DNA from: Megalobrama amblycephala
Taxonomy: Eukaryota; Chordata; Actinopteri; Cypriniformes; Xenocyprididae
Direction: 5' to 3'
Assembly: GCF_018812025.1 (NCBI RefSeq)
Contig: NC_063066.1
Location: forward strand, 4,450,382 to 4,514,381
Length of the DNA stretch: 64,000 nucleotides
Made by a program: the position numbers and the translations under genes. The notes under the pieces are model-generated. The model had not been told where the DNA came from and made no database searches. It saw only the letters and a list, made by a program, of their open reading frames with translations. Numbering within the stretch: position 1 is the first letter of the stretch; every line of letters begins with the position of its first letter. Shown one piece after another: positions 9,896-24,647 of the stretch.

Positions 9896-12840
9896 TTAGG
9901 ATTTGTTTGAAGCCACTTCACATTTCGGGCGAAAGCGTCTTGAGGAAGATGGACGGTTCCTTTGGAACGATACGCCGCAGCTTTGAAGTCTGAGGCCATA
10001 TTGTTCTACTGCCCATAAATGTCACATCCTCCTCTATTCGTCTGGCCTTTTATCACACCGTCTCTCTCTATGTGTGTGTGTCTAATGAAAAACATTTCTA
10101 AAGCAGTACTTTGTAATGAAAGGCCTCATAGCGGTATGCCTTTACAATCTTGCTTCATTTCTGTAGAAAATGAAGCAATCATATGCACTTTGAGTAACCC
10201 GAGAAAGCAAATACACAAAAGTAGCTCTACACCAAAATTAATGCCTGGCATTTTTTTTTTAAGCTCGCTTATGAGCCAAATGATTTTTGACATGTCACAA
10301 TGGTTGTGCTTAACTTTATTAAGCTTGTTTGTTTGTAGACTCACGCTGGCAAAACATAATTTGAAAACCAGAATGCAATTACTGGCCAAGAAGGAAACAA
10401 ATGAGATATGGAATATCTGCTCGGCTAATCAAAGCGTCTGCTTTGGAGTCATGCCTGCTACACATAACACGAACAGACCACCACGTGGGTTAACCCACCT
10501 GACCTTGCTACAACCAATTTCACTGATAAACAATCAGGCGCGGATCCAAACACAGCGAGGAATTTTGCCAGAGCTTGTGCGTGGGACATAATGATGTATC
10601 AAGTACAGGACTGCCAGCAATTTCCTCTTAGGAGCATTAAAAACTGTAGTTATTGGGCTCCTTCAGCCCCCCCGCCAGAACTGGATACGTGTGTTTTTTT
10701 TTAGTTTTTTTTCCTCGAACCAATCAAGTTTTATTATGGCAAAAATCTTAATAACTATGTTATGCTTTGCAATAAGGGGCTATGGTATTTCATCTAACCG
10801 TTCTTGATGGTTTTTGACATGTTCCACAATCCTGCGTTTCTTTATTTCTTCACAGCACTCTTGGCTGGCTTGATGTGAACATCATGTTCCTTTGTGTATC
10901 CTTCATGTCGAACTACACAGAGCGTGCACAGAGGAGAACAAACATTTGCAGAGTAAAAACCCATAACATCCCATGTTCGTATGCCACAGAGTGGGAAAAT
11001 AGGAGCGCTGTTTATACCATCATCACGCTGGGCATGAGCGAATCCCTGTCGCCTTTGATGGTCTAAATGCAAAACAGATAAAGTGCAGAGATGGTGAGGA
11101 GCACAGAGGAAACTTCTCTTTGGCTAGGCTTTTTAATTCTTCATGAATGGCGAAGCACCAACCTCGCACGTCCTCGGCGAGCCGAGAAGCGCAGCGTAGT
11201 ACTTTACAGCACTTCCACTGCTAATAAATGTTTTATTGCTTTGTTTACTCAGTGGAACCTTTTTCATTATTTCTACAAAAAGGCAAATCGTCCCAGCCAA
11301 ATAAAGGCACTTATGAAACACAATCAGTCTCAGCAGTGGTCTCGCTGAGGAGCGACAGAGTCCATGTCAGAAGAAAGAAAGAAAAAAAAAAAAAATCAGC
11401 CCCACAGGATTTGGGCTGAATTAGATGATTTCTAATGAAGAATTACGTGCAACTATAAAGAGATAATAGAAGTTTATGAGATATGAGAATTATACTGGCC
11501 GGGAAAATGTAGCAATGCACATATTTCATCTGCTTTGACACTATATTAATTACGCATGGATAATGAAACAATCTATGCGACTTCAGAATGAATACAAGCT
11601 CTCCAAAGAATATTTAAACCACAGGTTAATTTGTCAATTTAGATAATGCATTAGATCATTTCCCTAATTATTATTTTGTCTTGTTTTATACAAAATTGCA
11701 TATAGTCCTTTTAATAAATAGACTTCTTATACAGTAAATGTTTTTAACCCCATTAGCAAACAGAATTAGAAATAGCATAACACTTATAAATACTGGTGAT
11801 TTTTTCTTTTCTTTTAGGAAATAATAAATTGAGCTCACACTACTATCATTAGCGTCAAATTGGCCATCTTAACAGAAGCTTGAATTAATGCTTTAAGTTA
11901 AAGATACAGATTCAAACCAGACATGAACCAAACAGTGTTTGTTAAAGGGCAGAGATGCACTGGTCCCCCTCCTCTAGCAATCTGCTTGCAAATTTCATTA
12001 ATTTCATTTGGCTTTGGCCCTGCTCTCTCCGACTGTCAGGATGCCTGCCATAAATCTCCCTTTGATTCCATTACAGCTCCCATGTCCAGACAACCTGGCA
12101 ACGCCAAAACATATTACAGATAAACGCTCAGCAACACGCAAGGATATGAGAGCCGAGCTGCAAGGAGGATCTATCCTTACAAACACACACACAGAGACAA
12201 AGGTTAGACAGAATGAAACACTACCATACTACATGAAATGCCGCTGACACTCAGCACACATCTTGTTTCAGTCGGATGCACACAGGAATCAACTATAAAT
12301 GGTTAAATATATGCAAGGAGGAGAAGACCAATAATAGTTCAATATACATTTTGAAAGATCAGTGTTCTGTCAATGTAAATCAATCGGAGATTTTCAAACT
12401 CTTTAACCATTTCAATGGTATACCTTAGGTTCAAATTAACCACAAAGAAAAGTTTGAAAGTTTGGGCTGAATTCTCCAACAAAGAACAAATCCTAAGCAG
12501 AGTCCATCCATCCATTTTCCAGAAAGCGTGTTTCATGTCCTAAGCAGAATGCTTGAGGAATATCAATATGCTGCCGCCTTACAAAACACAGTAAAACGCA
12601 TTGAGAGCATGTCGTTCAATTCTCTTTCTTATCACGCTTTACGAACGTCACTCTTATCTCTTCACTGAAAAATGGAATGGTGCGCTTTTACAAGAAGGTT
12701 ATTTGCTTCACTTTTGTTGTTTTCTCACTCTGTTTAAAGCACAAAGGAAAAGAGTGGTTGTGTAAGGAAGTCAAGGAAACATCACTGTACAGTGGGAACT
12801 CAAAAAACGCAGAATTGCAGAGAGAAGTAAGTCTCATTCA
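9896..12840. other. Intronic sequence, no gene seen
   Basis: The longest open frame (10019-10591) has no recognisable domain and is overlapped by other frames. A purine-rich A tract lies at about 11372-11394. No interspersed repeat was recognised. Stretches such as 11400-11660 are AT-rich with TAATTA-type motifs. Confidence 0.5.
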
Positions 12841-12845
12841 ATAAA

Positions 12846-12871
12846 TACACACACACACACACACACACACA
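12846..12871. repeat. (AC)n microsatellite
   Basis: An uninterrupted run of about 13 AC dinucleotides. Confidence 0.95.
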
Positions 12872-12919
12872 AGTTTCTCAGGTGCATATATGCACAATAT
12901 CCTTATTATCCTTCATCTT

Positions 12920-13140
12920 CACTGTAAAAAAAAAAAAAAAAAAAAAATGTTTAAACATCAGTTAAATATCTCGGTTTAACTTAACAAAGAAAGTAATCTG
13001 GTTGCCTTGAAATTTTGAGTTCATTGAAATTAAAAATTTGACTTGATACAATGAAGGCGATTGGTTTAAATCAACAGAAACTCAAATTATTATGTTATCT
13101 GAACCACATTAATTTATTAAGTTGATTTGACAAATGAAAA
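12920..13140. repeat. Interspersed repeat fragment starting CACTGTAAAAAA
   Basis: The CACTGT end runs into a 23-base A tract and is followed by motifs such as GGTTTAACTTAAC, GTTGATTTGAC and TTAAATCAACAGAAACTC. These resemble a teleost MITE family with CACTGTAAAAAA ends. No clear right end was found. Confidence 0.4.
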
Positions 13141-13364
13141 ATAAATCAGGAAAATAACTTCTTACAGTATTGATAAATCTGTAACATTTTAAATGAAAGA
13201 GCATGTTTATGCAGTTAGTAATTAGTATAAAACATCTATAATTCAGATTTTTAATCCCCATATCCGCTTACATATATTTATATATAATCTATTTTTAATC
13301 TCTATAATAAAAATGTATAATTCAGATTTTGATCTCCATATCCATTTACATATATTATATATAT

Positions 13365-13641
13365 CTTCCAAGGGGTTTTTTCCCTCCTAGGACTTTTTTC
13401 CCAGTGTTAGCACGCTGGGTTTTTCTCCTAGGGGGTTTTTTCCACCCCTGGGAGTCAGCCGACATTGGCTTAATGTAGCACCATCTTGTATATGTTACAT
13501 ATTACCACGCTTGTTTGTACAGCTTATTTTTAACCACTTCCCTTTTTTCTGTGCTTCTAATATGTAAAGCTGCTTTGAAACAATTACCAATTGTAAAAGC
13601 GTTATACAAATAAATTTGACTTGACTTGACTTGACTTGACT
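13365..13641 (+). repeat. LINE/SINE-type 3' tail with (TTGAC)n
   Basis: The sequence CTGCTTTGAAACAATTACC, TTGTAAAAGCGTTATACAAA and TAAATTTGACTTGACTTGAC matches, from memory, the 3' tail shared by cyprinid non-LTR retroelements and their SINEs, which ends in tandem TTGAC units. Upstream is GC-rich text with repeated CTAGGG, GGGTTTTTTCC and CCTAGGA. It has no coding capacity and appears to be a 5'-truncated insertion. Confidence 0.6.
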
Positions 13642-13859
13642 AAAACATGCACAGGCATCTCCATATAAGATCATGCTGCACAAGCATAAAAAATAAATAT
13701 TTTATACAGGCCTAAATTTTTATGCAGAAACTATAAAATAAGATAAATATTAAATAATGGCTTACCTAATAATTAAATTAGTTTAAATTCAGTTTTATAC
13801 TACAACTACTACTAATAATAACAACAACATTACTGTTTTGTTACTTTAATAGAAAACTG

Positions 13860-14153
13860 TAATAATATGAAATTTGAAATAACTATTTCTAGTTTAATTT
13901 ATTTTTTAACATTTAATTCTGTGATGGGAAAGCTGTATTTACTCCAGTCTTTAATGTCACATGATCTGTCAGAAATCATTCTAATATACTGATTTGGTAG
14001 AAATATTTCCTATTATTATCACAGCTGAAAACATGACACATTTTTTCATTATTCTTTGATGAATAGAAAGTTGCTTGCTGAATAAAAGTTAATTTCCCTT
14101 AAAAAAAAAAAAAAAAAAAAATCTTAGACCCCAAATATTTTAACAGTAGTGTA
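13860..14153. repeat. Interspersed repeat fragment (AACAGTAGTGTA end), copy 1
   Basis: It contains TAATGTCACATGATCTGTCA, AGAAATCATTCTAATATACT and GCTGAATAAAAGTTAATT, then an A tract, ATCTTAGACCCCAAATATTT and a terminal AACAGTAGTGTA. The other copy at 17775 begins with the inverse of this end, so the family has terminal inverted repeats like TACACTACNGTTCAAAAGT. It is common in fish genomes. This is the right-hand part only. Confidence 0.65.
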
Positions 14154-14173
14154 TATTAACATTGTCAGTACAA

Positions 14174-16729
<2,556 letters not shown>

Positions 16730-17312
16730 TGAAGTGTCATTCGGTTTAACCGTCCAAAAGCTGATACAGCCATTTCCTTTGTGATTAAAATGTAATAAAT
16801 GTATATATTTTTTATTCTGGCATGATTTTATAACATCATATATCAACATAGTGCACAATGGTATTAAAATTATGTGTAGAAGTCGTTGCTTTGTTATGAG
16901 AAAGAATGTCTGGAAAAATTAATTTCATTGATGTCATTCGGAGTAACCGATATAAAGGGACTGTTCTGGATCAAGTCATGTGGTCAATATCATGTGACAG
17001 GATGTGACATCATTCAGACACCTGTAAAGGACCACATGATCATGAAGCAAAGTAACTAACTCTCTCTTAACTATTTGAAAAATTCATGTTTTCACTTGCT
17101 CATACGCATGTCCCGAAACATCAGGTCATTCGGTGCAACCGCTTATAAAACATAGAAAATGTTGTAATATTTAAAAAACTTGTACTAAATATAAAATGTT
17201 TGATTGTCCTTTTGCTAGCCAGATATCAGCCTGTTAGCATTGTTTGAAAAATCATCATTCATTATAACCAAAAGTGTCATTTGGTAAAAATTTTGGTTAA
17301 ACCGAATGACTT
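16730..17312. repeat. Region with recurring GTCATTCGG-NNN-AACCG motif
   Basis: GTCATTCGGTTTAACCG occurs near 16736, GTCATTCGGAGTAACCG near 16932 and GTCATTCGGTGCAACCG near 17125. Near 17275-17310 there is a compound GTCATTTGGT...GGTTAAACCGAATGAC. The core is close to a palindrome (CATTCGGTTTAACCGAATG). The regular spacing of about 190 bp suggests a diverged tandem or transposon-internal repeat. No family was recognised with certainty. Confidence 0.5.
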
Positions 17313-17774
17313 TTTTGGTGACAAATTTTGTATATCTTATAAAAAAATGACAAAAGCAGTGATACTTGATTATAAAAACCACATAATCTCATTGTTAACA
17401 CTTAATAAAACTTCAAAATTAATTATATCTCCATTATGTTTTTTTACACTTTTGAAACCTTTATTTGTCAATGACCCATTTATGAAATTAATTGACATGA
17501 AATATATAATAATATATATAATATCTTTTTTTGGGAGGAAAACATTAAATAAATTCTAAGTTAATGTATTGGACATCAATGGAAATCAAATTTTAAAAAT
17601 TATGAAATGTAATTCTACAATATGATATCATAAATTACTAAGGTGATCCTTCAGCTTCACTTTAAAACCATTAAAATATTATTTATGTTGTTTTGAGATA
17701 TAAATATGATAGTTAGGGTTAGGGTTTTTTCCTCAAATATGTGTATGGCACAAGGATTGAAATATGGACAAAAA

Positions 17775-18155
17775 TACACTACAGTTCAAAAGTTTGGTGT
17801 CAGTAATTTTTTCTCACTCCATAATAACAGTAATATTGTGAAATATTACTTGTTTTTCCATTTTAATATATGTTAAACATTTATTAATTCCTGTGATGGC
17901 AAAATGTAATTTATTCCTTTGATTTAAAGCTGAATTTTCAGCATAATTACAGCAGTCTTCAGTGTCACATGAGAAATCATTCTAATATGCTGTTTTGCCA
18001 TTATCAATGTTGGAAGCAGTTGTGGTGCTTAATATTTTTGTGGAAGCCATGATATGCTTTTTTTCTGGATTTTTTTCAGGAACAGTGTTTATTTGAAGCA
18101 GGGATCTTTATAAATGTCTTTATTGACCAATTGACTGCATCCTTGCTGAATAACA
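17775..18155. repeat. Interspersed repeat (TACACTACAGTTCAAAAGT end), copy 2
   Basis: It begins TACACTACAGTTCAAAAGTT and TGGTGTCAGTAATTTTTT, and continues through GTCTTCAGTGTCACATGAGA, AATCATTCTAATATGCTG and ATTTGAAGCAGGGATCTTTA to GCATCCTTGCTGAATAA. It is the same family as 13860-14153, in the same orientation, with its left end intact and its right end missing. Confidence 0.7.
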
Positions 18156-18209
18156 TTGATACGTGTACAAAAAGAGAAAAAATGTCTGAAGGGGTTCTTA
18201 ACTTTAACC

Positions 18210-19965
18210 TTATTTTTTCAGATGTTGCACCACTTATTTGCAATGTAATTGGCATAACACTCAATATACTGTACACAAGCGACACATGAAAATGTAAACA
18301 TCAGATGTACTGTACAGTGCAATGTAGGCATTTCAGTGATTTTAATGGAATAGGATCATCAAAATATCACAAAAGTATTTTTTTTCATAAACGTTCAGCT
18401 GTATTGTTTTGTGCACCAACAGGATGGTGAAACGCATAGAAAACCCATTGCAGTCTTATTAAACTCTTTTGTGACAGCAGTAAGTTAGTGAACACCAGGA
18501 TGTCGCTAAAGTCAGACTTGTTGGAAGGACATGTGTATGGAAATGAAATGAACGTAGAGCTCTTGTTCACTGATCAGTATCCGGCTGCGTCAGCTTTGTA
18601 TTCCTCTCCAGTCGTTTAACTGCCCTTGCTTATGTCTTACATGTAGCCCAAAGACTCCTTGATTTAATTAACTCAGTGCTTTATGAATAAAAATATTTCA
18701 CTATTGATCATCCCAAGAGCTGACGCAGGCTAAACCGGGACAGCGCTCGCTTCATTACGCTGTCCTTACTTGCTTTTTTTTTTCTTTCTGATGGCGAGGG
18801 AGGAGGTGAGGGTCGGAGTCACTATGGAGGGAGGTGAAGGCAGCTTCTAAATCAAAGAAAATGAGCTCAAACGCTCCCTTGGGTGTCTGCTAAAGCTTCT
18901 ACATTCCTCCGCTGCCTCCAAGAAAGAGTCCGTGCATGGATATTATAAATAGAAAAGGTTCCCCCCCCTGCCTTAGTATCTATTATGTTTTGTCAATGCT
19001 TTAATTAAATTGGATCGCTTAATGTGATTTATCCTGATCCATACACTTTATGCCTCTAAAAGCCTTTTTGGCTCACGGCCCAAAAGACGTCAAACAGATT
19101 TAGATGAGTTAGTGAAGAAAAAGGAGGAGAGGCTGGGCGCGGGGGGTGATTTGTTATTGGTTAATTCACTTTTATTCTTCGTGTGCCATTTGGTTTAATT
19201 TTCTTTCTTCTGCGCCGTCTTGCCCTGCACCGAGTCTGAGACGCACAACAAGCTTTTAGGATCATTTATAGTCGCAATAAAACGTCAGTTATGAGAGATG
19301 AGGAGAATGCATGTCTGATTTCAAGATGGGACGGCTTTTGGACAGAGAACGACACCGCAACGTCCTTTTCCCAGTCCTCGCAAAAGGCTCGAGAGCAAAG
19401 CCGTCCAAAAAAAAGTGGAGATGTTGAAGAAAGGATGAGGCTGCTAATCAGACAATAGGATTTAAGAGCTTTTAAAGTGAGTGGGTCGGAGGGAACAGCT
19501 GAGTCGCGCTCCGTCCACGGTGAGGGGCCTCTCGGCACTCATAAATAAAACTAGGAGATTAGGAGATTGGCTGGGGGTGGGAGTGGTTCTGGGGAGTTCA
19601 GGCAGAAGTTTCCATCCATCTTGCAGCAGGTCACAGTTGCCACGGAGACCAAGAGCCATGCTGTCCAATTAACTCCAGAGCCAGTGGTGCAGGTGGCTTG
19701 GTGGTGTTGGTGGTAGCGGTGAGAGAGTGGCGTCGAGAGCGAGGCTTTGTGTGTTTGTGTCTACATGAAAACACACTCCACACAAAAGAAGCACCTTCAG
19801 TGACCAAATATAAGTCACTCTTGGGGTGAACGGATGAAAAGAGACAGTGTAATTACCAAACTGCAATACACCACTGACCACTGAGATGAAGAGACAGGTG
19901 TGTGTGTGTGAGTGAGTGTGAAACATTCTATAAAATTATGTTATATTATGTAATCCATAATCCAA
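18210..19965. other. Intronic sequence, no gene seen
   Basis: No repeat was recognised. Several open frames of 60-90 codons overlap on opposite strands around 19266-19926 without domain or splice support. The stretch at 18700-19250 has a relatively balanced, unique composition. Confidence 0.45.
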
Positions 19966-21275
19966 TCCATCCATTCCTCTATCTGTCTATCTATCACTCT
20001 CCATCTGTCTATGTACTGTATCTATGTATCCATTCATCCATCCATCCATCCATATGCCCTATAAATCCATCCATTCATATGCCCTTTCCATCCATCCATC
20101 CATCCATCCATCCATCCATCCATCCATCCATCCATCTACCTTCTATCCATCTACCTACCCATTCTTCCATCTACCCCATCCATCCATCCATCCATCCATT
20201 AATACACCCTAACAATCCATACATCCATACGCCCTATCAATCCATCCATCCATATGCCCAATCCATCCATCCATATGCCCTTTCCATCCATCCATCCATC
20301 CATCCATCCATACGCCCTATCAATCCATCCATCCATATGCCCAATCCATCCATCCATCCATCCATCCATTAATACACCCTAACAATCCATCCATCCATAT
20401 GCCCAATCCATCCATCCATATGCCCTTTCCATCCATCCATCCATCCATCCATCCATCCATACGCCCTATCAATCCATCCATCCATATGCCCAATCCATCC
20501 ATCCATTAATACACCCTAATAATCCATCCATCCATATGCCCTTTCCATTCATCCATCCATCCGCCCTAACAATCCATCCATCCATATGCCAAATCCATCC
20601 ATCCATCCATATGCCCAATCCATCCATCCATCCATCCATCCATTAATACACCCTAACAATCCATCCATCCATATGCCCTTTCCATTCATCCATCCATCCA
20701 TCCATCCATTAATACACCCTAACAATCCATCCATCCATATGCCCTTTCCATTCATCCATCCATCCATCCATCCATACGCCCTAACAATCCATCCATCCAT
20801 ATGCCCAATCCATCCATCCATATGCCCAATCCATCCATCCATCCATTAATATGCCCTAACAATCCATCCATCCATATGCCCTTTCCATCCATCCATCCAT
20901 CCATCCATCCATCCATCCATCCATCCATCTGCCCTTTCCATCCATCCATCCATACGCCCTATCAATCAATCCATCCATATGCCCTTTCCATCCATCCATC
21001 CATCCATATGCCCTAACAATCCATCCATCCATATGCCCTTTCCATCCATCCATCCATCCATCCATCCATCCATCCATCCATCCATCCATCCATCCATCCA
21101 TCCATCCATCCGCCCTGTCCATCCATCCATCCATCCATCCATCCATCCATCCATCCATCCATCCATCAATCTACCTTCTATCCATCTACCTACCCATTCT
21201 TCCATCCATCCCATCTATCCATTCATATGCCCCATCCATCCATCCATCCATCCATCCATCCATCCATCCATCGGG
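19966..21275 (+). repeat. CCAT-based satellite with interspersed ATATGCCC spacer units
   Basis: Runs of (CCAT)n are broken by recurrent spacers: ATATGCCCTTTCCAT, ATATGCCCAATCCAT, ATACGCCCTATCAAT and TTAATACACCCTAACAAT. The combination forms a loose higher-order repeat of roughly 60-130 bp. A TCTACCTTCTATCCATCTAC block near 20134 recurs near 21171, which suggests duplication of array segments. Ile-His-Pro-Ser ORFs on the plus strand and Trp-Met-Asp-Gly ORFs on the minus strand are artefacts of the tetranucleotide. Confidence 0.95.
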
Positions 21276-24050
21276 GGATAATGCTCAGAACAAGTGTAAA
21301 TCAGGCAAGCCAGTATTCTTCAAAGACAAGAAGAACCACAGCACAGCAAACAAACAAAAATCCAAACTCTAATCCACAAGCACAAATCCTCTTTATGTCA
21401 ACTCAAAACAACGGAATCAGATCAGATTTGTTTGTCAGGTTCTTAGAATGCATTAGATAGGAAGCTGCATAGAAAGCAGGGGTGGCTGCTTGCTTTTGGC
21501 CAGCTAATAACCCTAAGCTCTTTAAAATGAGAGTAATCCAGTTAGCGTGGGTGAATGGCTAATGTCCAGCTAATCGAATTACAGGCAAAACTGGTTTAGT
21601 CGGCCATATCTGGCAAACCTCAACCTGCCATCCTCTGTATTGTCCACAAAAACCGATGATGAATGCAAGACCTCGCTGCCGTTCAATTCCTACAGCTGAT
21701 TGGTGGATCTGGGGCTCTTGATCATGAGGCGTGACCGTGCACCTGTGACATACCGAGGGCTGAGTCAATATATATAGAAGGATGACATTCAGCAGTATTC
21801 AATTACAGAAATGCACAGAATACGCATACGCCATAACACAACATCACAAATCATGTGCCCAGCCAATTGTAGCTGCAGGCTGGACTGAATGATTATGTGG
21901 TATAAATGGGGGCTGTTAAGTCTATTGGGCCCAGGAGGTTTTATACTAAATCTAATAATGGGAAACGTGGAAGTGAAAAAGGGTGGAATATTTTGAGAGG
22001 TTACGGGGGCAAGCAGGAGACCATGGGTGCCATGCAAAAACCTTCATGTTTTACAGAAATCTGGACACAGATCTGTGAAGGAAAAAAAAAGCGGAGCGCC
22101 ATTGTCAAAATAGGTTTTCATGCTCTGTAATTACTCAACATATGAGTGTAAAAAGGTCAACATAGCATGCTAATTAACATGTAACCCAACCTGAGAAAAG
22201 TGTAATTGCGTCCATAGAGAGGAAGAGAGGTAGAGAGAACAACTTAGAGTTAGCACACGAGGCCGGGCCCCGCGGGGCCCCAATCAGCATGAGTTTCTTT
22301 TAACATGTTGTAAAATATTGTTCTGCTTTCCAACAATGGCCACCCAGCAGAGAAGGATAAACAAACGTTTCCATTTATGAATAATCACCAAAGTGGCTGA
22401 AAAAAGCCAGATCGTGACTTAAGTGCTTAGTTAACATGCTAAATACTAGAGAAGAAATTTATTTCCAGTTTTTTTTCTTCTTAAAGGTTTAATTTCACAC
22501 ATGGAGCATGTCAGAGTTACATTTGTCTTGATCTCCCAGTGTCTCCGAATGTATTTTCTTTTATTACTCTCCGGCTTATTTATGGTAACATGAGAATGTG
22601 TGTGTGAGAGAGAACAATAAAAGACAGAGAAAAGGGAGGAAGGCTTGTGAGACAGATAGAGAGAGAACAAAAGATGCAGATGCATCCCTGACCACAAGAT
22701 GGAGCCCCCAGGCTTCTCTCCACCATTGAACCAACCAATCAATAAATTAATCTCTGGTGGAGGGATGTAGGAGGCCGTATAGGTCTGGTGCTCAGGAAGC
22801 CATCACCTTTATCCACAAACTTAGATGTGACCACATTAACACACTGAAGGTTCAGCCAGACAGTGGCAGTTGATATCAGCAGGCAGAGGCGTTGGGAATG
22901 TTTTCTTAACCACAGCAGCTAGGAAAAATCAGGATATGCAGCACTGGCTGCAGCAGACAGAAAAAAACGAAGGATGCATCAATTGAAATTCTGTTGAAAG
23001 TCAGTCATTATGTTCATGCTACAGTCAATAACCAATAAATAGACAAATTTTAATAGCATTTAAATAAATTAAAAAGAAAACACTAAAAGATTTTTGAGAT
23101 TTTGATTGATTATATTAAACTGTGTTATAAATTATCAGTATTAAAGATTACATTTAAGTGAGCAGAAGAAGATGGCAAAGGTCATCAAAACGTATAAATA
23201 GGGGAAATGAGCATGAACTTGAATTAAATATCCAATATTGATCAATACTGATAAATAAAAGGAAATCAACTATACTGTTTGTCAATATATTGAGCATCCC
23301 TAGCAAATGCAAATGGAAATTTCCACATGGGAAATGACCACACTGACATGAAATCAACTGAAGAGATGGACAAGTATGCAGATGATGCAGTTTTATTCAG
23401 TATTTACATTTGTTACTCAACTGTCTGTGCTTCATTTGCCCTTGCAGTGGAGGTTGAGCATAAAGTGTTCCCAATCATTTTCTGACCAATTTGCCCATGA
23501 ACAAAGATCCAACATTATCTGGCCACTAAAAACAAGAATCCAGCAGGAGTGAGCATATTGCTGCCCACCTACACAGCGATGCCCATGTGAGACGCCAAGG
23601 ACCATTATAAGACACAGGCATTTCATAAAAGAGCCAACCCTCTCATTTGATTCACAGCAGGACAAATGTGCACTGGGGGAACGAGTGACAGAAATGGCTT
23701 TTGTCAATAGTGTTGCCATTACGGGGACAGCGAGCCACCTCAGTCGCCCGGCCGCTGTGTGTAAACTGCTTTCTGAGATTAGTGTCGAAACTCAGTTTAT
23801 CCGACTTCCTAATCAAATCAGCCACACCGCCACATGCCGGCCAAACAGTCTTCCTGTAGCTGGCCGCTCTGTGACAACAAACATCTCACCTCCCTCATCC
23901 ACATGCGGAACCCTTTGCTGCCCTTCACGAGGGCATTAAATCCAATTCACCCTTAGTCATGGAATTCTCTGGCTATTCACTCCCTGCCACTGTCTGTTTG
24001 AGCTTGAAATATGACTCTATGAGTTGTGCTTATGTACACTGCTAGACAAA
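21276..24050. other. Intronic sequence, no gene seen
   Basis: A GC-only palindrome lies at 22265-22280. No interspersed repeat or exon was recognised, and all open frames are short and unsupported. Confidence 0.45.
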
Positions 24051-24051
24051 A

Positions 24052-24212
<161 letters not shown>

Positions 24213-24308
24213 ATAAATTAGTAAGTTATGCAATAATTGGAATATTGAAATAATATGCATAATATGCATTAACTGCAACATGCAATAATTACAAGCAACT
24301 TAAACCAA

Positions 24309-24647
24309 AAAAAAAAAAAAAAAAAAAATCTCAGGTGTCCCCAGAATGTGTCTGTGAGTTTTCAGCTTAAAATACCCCATGGATTTTTTATTATACCAAA
24401 CTGACTACTTTTGGGTGGAAATGTGCAGATTAAGGGGCGGTAATATTATAATAAGATCCCCTTCCTACGTCACAAGGTGAGTGAAATCTGAACGGCTCGT
24501 TTTCTCATGCTTGCAGAGAAAGGCTTAACAAAACAAAGTTACTAAGTTGTCCCTTTTCACATTTTCTGGGTTGGTAGATGCACCGGGGACCCGATTATAG
24601 CACTTAAACATGGAAAAAGTCAGATTTTCATGACATGTCCCCATTAA
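24309..24647. mobile_element. Truncated TTAA-type MITE following an A tract
   Basis: After an A tract (24307-24327), the sequence TCAGGTGTCCCCAGAATGTG, TCTGTGAGTTTTCAGCTTAA and AATACCCCATGGATTTTTT is the inverse of the right part of the element at 26907-27881 (GGGGTATTTTGAGCTGAAAC and CAGGGGACACCT). It ends near 24644 at CATGTCCCCATTAAAGG, where ATTAA is the probable target-type end. It is a related but diverged family member and has no coding capacity. Confidence 0.65.

Noticed and set aside
10019..10591. 190-codon open frame on the plus strand near the slit exon
   Set aside because: The translation has no domain or family resemblance, and the region shows no exon borders that fit. It is antisense to the slit gene and probably chance.
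19902..21281. Plus-strand Ile-His-Pro-Ser and minus-strand Trp-Met-Asp-Gly ORFs
   Set aside because: Translation of the CCAT satellite in both directions.
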